Assembly: GCF_030052815.1 (NCBI RefSeq)
Contig: NC_079494.1
Span: forward strand, 38,736,467 to 38,800,466
Reading direction: 5' to 3'
From: Hevea brasiliensis
Taxonomy: Eukaryota > Streptophyta > Magnoliopsida > Malpighiales > Euphorbiaceae
DNA: 64,000 bases
The position numbers were made by a program, and so were the translations under genes. The notes under the pieces were generated by a model, which was not told the origin of the DNA, did no database searches, and saw only the letters and a list, made by a program, of their open reading frames with translations. Shown here in pieces: positions 58,168 through 64,000 of this stretch (within the stretch, counting starts at the first letter, position 1; each line of letters begins with the position of its first letter).

Positions 58168-58292
58168 AACATGATATGATTTACCACTGATAAAATGACT
58201 AAACAAACGAGACACTATTAAACCTCCAATAAAATATATGAGTTCCACATCAAAATGAAAACCAAAAAGTCAATAAACTATCATTTTTTTCC

Positions 58293-58560
58293 TTAAACTT
58301 CATCAGATGGCGATGGGGATGCATTAAAATCACTTCTAGTCAAATCATCATCAGAAATGTTGATCACCACTTTCGGTTTGGCACGCTCAATCATCTCCAA
58401 CTCTTGGAGTATGTCAAATGACTTCAGAAGAGGGAATTCATCCAACAACGCTGCTCTAGTGGACTCCATCCCATAACCTTTTATCAATCTGATGATTATC
58501 TCCTTAAGTTCCTCCTTTACAGCTAAAAGCTCTCCTCTCCAGTATTTGAGGAGAAGCTAG
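58293..58560 (-). pseudogene. Orphan C-terminal coding fragment of unknown function
   Basis: The frame from about 58556 to 58293 reads YWRGELLAVKEELKEIIIRL, GYGMESTRAALLDEFPLLKS, ILQELEMIERAKPKVVINIS and an acidic/Ser end. Amphipathic, Leu/Glu-rich helices make it look like real protein, not chance. A TAG lies just upstream at about 58558. I do not recognise the family. It may be the last exon of a gene or a captured fragment. An in-frame ATG exists at 58487. Confidence 0.35.
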
Positions 58561-58609
58561 AAGAGAACATCCTCCCTTTAACTTTTTATCTGTTGCCTTG
58601 TCCATTTCT

Positions 58610-59977
58610 TTTCCTTTTTTTTTTTTTGTAGTTATAATAGTATAATTGGAGATTAAATGTTACCTATACATAGAGAGAGAGTTTATGCCTTGTAAACTGT
58701 AAAGTCTCTTATCTCTTGATAGTTGAAATTGTATTGGTTTATGTGATTGAAATTATGTTAATCTTTTACCAAAGCAAATGTTAATAAAACCAACCCACTC
58801 CATTTATATATTATAATTTATTATTATAATACACAAGTGACAATATTTTACATAATGTATAAGTAGTAATATATATTATAATATATTTTAAATTTTGAAA
58901 TGTGGCTCAGGTGTTCAAACTACATTATAATTTATATGCTAATTTAATCAACATTATATTTTTTATAATACATTTTATATCTTAAGTTAATTCAAGGTGG
59001 CAGTAATGTGAACATTATATTAAGTTAACTTTCTCAATACCCGAATACGTCCTAAATTGAATTAAAATTTACCCTTAGCTACCTTCCCAAATGCATTTAA
59101 TGGATACCCAATATGCAAAACCCGTACTCGATCTGAACCCGTAATGGGTATTATTCTCTGAACCTGAACTCATCCCAAACCTAAACTCGATTGAGTCAGG
59201 TACCTGTAAAAATCCGATCCATTTCCATCTCTAGTTCAAGAGATTTTATATTACATTTTTAAGTTCAGAGATAGCTCTATTACAACCCTTATAGCTCCAT
59301 TACAACCCTTAAAAATTTAGGAACAACTATTGAAATTTATTCATTGATTTAATTTTATTAATTTTGTACTAAATTGATTAGAATTGTCACAATTGAATAT
59401 TCATGGGATCAATTATAAATGCCACTTACTTAATTTAATACCTAATTGAATCATTTTAACAATTCTGTTCTCTATTGACTCCAATATGAATTGCATTATC
59501 ATAATTCACTTGACACATAAAATTATCATAATTGTAGTACATTGCAAGATATACTCAATTGAGTCAATGTGTCTTGCCACATACTTAATTTATGATCATT
59601 GTCCATGCCTCATTTTTATAATTGATCAATGTGACATGTCATATAATCACTTGATAAAATATACTCAAATATATACTAAATTAATATTGATCAATGTGGC
59701 ATGGCACAACTCAATTGTGTCAATTAATCAAATTTGTATAAATTTGAGTCAAATATGACTGTAATTGTTGTAATTGACTCAACATATAATAAATGTGATG
59801 TACCACATACTCAATTTTAGAATTAATCAAATCAATTAAATTATAGTTACTACAATTAAAGAGAACATATGAACAATGTGTCATGCCATATACTTAATAT
59901 ATGATCATTGTTCCATGCTTTATTTTATGATTGATCAATGTGAAATGTCATATAATCAATTGATAAAATATACAAAA
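58610..59977. repeat. AT-rich intergenic DNA with a diverged 90-bp direct repeat
   Basis: About 59583-59672 and 59890-59977 are similar (CTTAATTTATGATCATTG..., TTGATCAATGTGACATGTCATATAATCA...). The whole stretch is rich in CAATTGA/TTGATCAATGTG words. No gene is seen. Confidence 0.5.
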
Positions 59978-60700
59978 GGGATAACTGCCAAAAAAATCTG
60001 CATTTTCAAATTTTTGCAATTATACCCCATACTATAAAAATTGCCAATTAAACCCTAAACTTTTTAACTCTTAGCAATTCTACCACATCGTTAATAAAAT
60101 TGTTATTTTACTAATGAAGCAGCCACGTCAAATGTCACAGAGACACCACGATAGTGTACAATTGGTAAAAGTTATAAAGTACAGGGTTTAATTGATAATT
60201 TTTTTTTAATATTGACTATTACTGTAAAAAATTTAGAAGTATAAGATTTTTTCATCAATTTTTCCAATCCATTTTAATTTATAAAAATGTCAAATTACTT
60301 TTAGTTAATTAATAATTCGATTTGGATTAATTTTATTCACTTGAAAATGCTTTAACACGAAAATATGATAAAATAGTGGCGAAATATATGAGAATAGAAA
60401 GTGAGATACCTAAAATAACTTTGAATTATTGATATTGTATATGTTTTAATTAATAATATATAACTTTTATAATAAATATTTAAGGAAATTTTATTTTTTA
60501 GTTTTTAGATTATACTAGAGATGGTAATATATGAAGTACCTGTGAAAATTATTTATATAAAATATATTTATAATTTATAATTTATATTTTAAAATTTAAT
60601 AATTTTAGAAGAAATTGCCAAAAAAAACATGTACTTTCAATTTTTTTTTTTTTTTTTTTTGCAATTATACCTCCATTTCTCTTCCTTCTCACTAGGAATT
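59978..60700. repeat. Unclassified repeat pair (GCCAAAAAAA...GCAATTATACC)
   Basis: About 59987-60031 and 60615-60673 share GCCAAAAAAA, a CA/TTTTCAA block, a T-run and GCAATTATACC in the same orientation, about 635 bases apart. The second copy has an expanded T-run (about 22). This could be a pair of short terminal repeats or two copies of one dispersed repeat; no clean termini are seen. Confidence 0.4.
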
Positions 60701-61973
60701 TCATGTAAACACACCATAAAATCACTAGATTTCCTTATAAAAATTTGCTTGTGAACGTTGAAGAAGTGATTGGCTGCCAAGAATTGGAGAGAAAGTGAAG
60801 TTTGGACAAACTCCCAATTGTGGAAAGTGAGGTAAGTGCTATTAAACTTTAAATTAATTATTTAATTTTTACAAGTGAGTTGATTGGAGTTGAAATTGCA
60901 CATAAAATGAAAGAAATGCATGCTTATGGAGAGGAGAGGAAATTCGGTCAACTTGAGAAGGTTACGGTTTTGATGGTTTGGATGCAATCAAACTTGTGTA
61001 CTAATGCTAATTGATGTGTCTACATGAATTGAAGTAGAAGTTGTATGAGTTTGTATGAGATTGTGATTATGACCAATTACGATTTGGTGAAATTAGGGAT
61101 TTTGGTACTATGATGCATAACTAGAGATATTAATCTCAATTATGACCAATTTATGTGTGTTGATGAAGAATTGAGGTTGTTGGTTGAGTGATTTGGAGAA
61201 TTGGATGTGCTGCCCTATGAGCTAGAAATTCTGGACTTGAGTCCAGTGAGTTTGGGCAGCCATAAGTTGACTTGTGTAGCTTCAATTGGTGTAAGGCTAA
61301 TTGGAGGTGAAACTAAGGGCATAATGCCACATTTTTTATGGAGAGACCCTGCCCAGAAAATCAACCTGAAGTGACCTAAAATTTGCTTGAATCCGGGTAA
61401 CCAAAATCTGGACCTAGAAAAATGACTAAATGAATAGTATTTGGTCAAATGGCCATAACTTTGTGTAGAGAGGTCCAAATGACCTGATTCTTGAGCCCAT
61501 GGAAAGCTTAGACATATTAGAAAAACTTTTATGAAGAACAGAAACTCAAATTAACCATAACTAACTCAAATTGTTGACTAAATTTAACTCACTAAAACTG
61601 CCAGAACCAAAAATTGCCCAGAAATTTTGGATATGGACCAATCTAGCCAGTTATGGTACAAATGCCATAACTTGAGCTAAAAAACTCCAAATGGAGTGAT
61701 TTAAAAAGGAAATTAAACTAGAGACATTAAGGAACAACTTTGATGAAGAAAGTTTAGCCAAATTTCTACTGTAGAATGGTCCAATGGAACAGTAAACATA
61801 GCTAATGAAATCTGAAATTTTGAAATTTCTTCTAATAAGCTTTGAATTGCAATTGGCCATCAATGCTAACAAATTTGTGACCCAAAAATGTGGTATGACC
61901 ATGTGTTCAAAATTTGTATGCCTATTATTTATGAAAAATTCAACATTTTATATGATTAGTAATGTGAATAGTA
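60700..61973. other. Non-coding DNA, possibly old LTR-retrotransposon sequence
   Basis: It contains leader-like and LTR-like phrases (CCATAACTTGAGCTAAAAAACTCC, GAAAGTGAGGTAAGTGC) but no primer site, polypurine tract or coding motif that I can support. ORFs below 90 codons appear to be chance. Confidence 0.4.
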
Positions 61974-64000
61974 TGTTAGTAGTATGCCCTAGAGCATATC
62001 ATTTAGTATGTATCTTGTACATATTTTTATTAATAAAAGGCATTTCCACTTTTTTGTTTACATAATATATTTATGTGTAATAGAAAAGGTCCATTGATAT
62101 TTTGTTAGAAATATTATTCTTAAGTTGTTAAGAATATGAGTGACAATATTTCTAGTACAAAGTATCATAAATAGGTTCACAATCGAGGATACTTCATAAT
62201 AAGGACATGACTTATCCAGAAAGATTGTATTCATGTTTGTTCCCAAGTTATTTATATGAGATATAAATAAGATGGAATGGTGAGTCTCATGCCATATAAC
62301 AAACATGATAGGCACTTATAAATGATAAGTAGACCGAACCAGTGACACTTATGACAAGCACATGGAGTTTACTCTTGTCCATGTTTTGTCATAAATCATA
62401 TCAGTGCATATAGTCTTTAGACCTAAGATAGCACAGTTATCTTGTATATAGGTAGTTTGAGTTTGATACTACTTTCATACTTGTACTGTGTATGGGTATA
62501 TGGGCATCTGTTGGCTCCTACTAGTTATATATGGAGGTAAGTGTTGATTAAGATGGAATCTGTTCCTCTAAGTAAATAGAGATAAAATCCTATGTTCATT
62601 TAATTGTTCTTGATGTTTCAAGTTCCTGGCCAGGACAGATAGATTTATTCAGAAAAGAGTTTCTGATGAAAAAAAATCTTTTTACTCAAGAACTGGAATT
62701 AAAAGAGAACATAATATTCATAGCAAATGGAGTTTGACATAGACCATGACTCCAGCTTGAGTTGGGATTTTGAAACAGAGAGATTCTAGTGTATGGTAAC
62801 ATATGATTATAGGTTCATTTAAGGTAAACCTTATTACTAATTGGGTGGCCATGGCATGCTATGCTAGGTGTTAACCATGGTCTATGAGGTGCATAAAATG
62901 ATTTAGAGAAATCATTTATGGTAAGAAAGAGTTCTGATGATATTAAGAGTTGATATCATGTCTCATTGCCAATTAGTGATGAGCCTAGTAAGTCACACAC
63001 ATGCACAAGTTATCACCTATTTAAATATGATTTAATTAATTAATCAAATATTTTAATTGATTAATTAAATAGGTTTGGTTTGCAACTAAATTGCAAAGTC
63101 CCTAGCATGACTTGAAACCAAATCTAGATTATTGGATGTGTAGTATAAATTAAATTTATATTTAAAGTGTTTAAATATGAATTTAATTAATGAGAAATTA
63201 ATTAATAGAGATTAATTAATTAATTTATATTTGATATAAATTAATTAGAAGAAGAAAAATAATTATTTTGGGTTAAGAACTCAAAATTAAGACACAGGGG
63301 CATTTTGGTCATTTCACAGTGTGACACGTGGCACCATGAGATGGTGATACATGGGATTACACATAAGCTTGCCAAATGTTTTTTTTTTTAATCATGTAAG
63401 ATGATTAAAATCAAGATTAAATATAAGTTTGACACTTGGCACAATGTGATTGGGTCACTTAAACCTAGAGCTAATCAAAGGGTGACATGTGGCAAGGGTT
63501 TAATGTGTTAACCTAGCTATTTAAGTGTGGTTATGAAAAGAAAAATAACCAGCAGCCACTCCTCTCTTTTGTCACGCCACTTTGAGGCTTTTCATCTATT
63601 CTTCTTCATCTCTCATCAATTCAAAGAGATTAGCCATCAATCTCTTGAATTAAGAACACTAGAAATTGTTTTTAGTGTCCTATTTACTTCTCTAATCTCT
63701 TAAAAGGCAGAACTTGAATTTCTAATTAATAGAAAAGGCTTTAGAAGCTGTTCAATGGCTGCCATAGGTGTTCTTGGTGTGGACAAGCTAGAGGGACAAC
63801 ATCTGGTGTCCTGAAGACGAATCTCAAAGGCGCAGACCCGCTGCAGTGCATCAAGAGGTTAGTGTAATCGTTCTTGATTTAATCTAGGGTTCTAAAATTA
63901 ATCTAATTAATTTTAAAATCTTAAATGGCAAATACAGATCCAAAAACATATTAAAAGAGTTTTAATATGTTGTTTATCATTGAAATCAAATAGATAAAAA
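61974..64000 (+). repeat. Probable copia-type LTR, 5' end at 61974, running off the window
   Basis: It begins TGTTAGTAGTATGCCCTAGAG. A diverged copy of its first 60 bases lies at 36471-36530 in the opposite orientation, showing it is a dispersed repeat. It has a TATTTAAG box near 63520 followed by pyrimidine-rich sequence, as expected for an LTR promoter. It also holds self-complementary AATTAATTAA blocks (63027-63070, 63183-63247). No primer site is reached before 64000, so its 3' end and LTR status are unproven. No coding sequence is seen. Confidence 0.5.

Overview
The window is repeat-dominated nuclear DNA of a flowering plant, probably a woody eudicot. The evidence is Ty3/gypsy and copia-type LTR retroelements primed by initiator tRNA-Met, endogenous plant pararetrovirus (Caulimoviridae) copies, a FAR1-related (FRS) gene remnant and a Cassandra-type LTR carrying 5S rRNA sequence. 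A Euphorbiaceae host (Hevea or Manihot type) is only an impression. I see no intact single-copy host gene.

Layout. 1-4133 is the 3' part (minus strand) of a Ty3/gypsy element, broken inside reverse transcriptase. 4133-36470 is a 32 kb cluster of endogenous pararetrovirus (EPRV) copies in both orientations: small fragments (4133-4536), copy 1 (minus, 4537-11026), a 5'-truncated reverse-transcriptase-bearing unit called component A (plus, 11027-15213), copies 2 and 3 as a head-to-tail tandem (plus, 15290-22417 and 22418-29434), and copy 4 (minus, 29434-36470), tail-to-tail with copy 3. 36471-36518 is a short copia-LTR scrap. 36519-55509 is an FRS pseudogene split by a 17 kb tandem gypsy array (37488-54644, LTR-internal-LTR-internal-LTR) bounded by the 5-bp target duplication ATTGA. 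55510-64000 is AT-rich intergenic DNA with a 355-bp Cassandra solo LTR (57813-58167, target duplication AACAT), an orphan ORF, diverged repeats and the start of a long copia-like LTR (from 61974).

How the EPRV parts relate. Copies 1-4 share one plan of about 7.1 kb: tRNA-Met primer site, short leader, one long ancestral ORF (movement protein, coat protein, CCHC knuckle, aspartic protease, then a roughly 500-residue C-terminal region I do not recognise), a 3' hairpin and purine tract, and a TATA-containing promoter. None of the four contains reverse transcriptase or RNase H. Those domains occur only in component A, whose coding sequence is clearly diverged from the others but whose hairpin, promoter and leader region is nearly the same. 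Shared control sequences with different coding cargo suggest a two-component (bipartite, or autonomous plus non-autonomous) pararetrovirus. This is the most interesting signal in the window.

All coding copies are broken by stops or frameshifts. Many differences in copies 1, 3 and 4 follow one odd rule (CTG read as TCG, CAG read as CGA), which looks more like long-read base-calling trouble at methylated CHG sites than like biology, so the degree of decay may be overstated. Identities were judged by eye; no alignment or database search was run.
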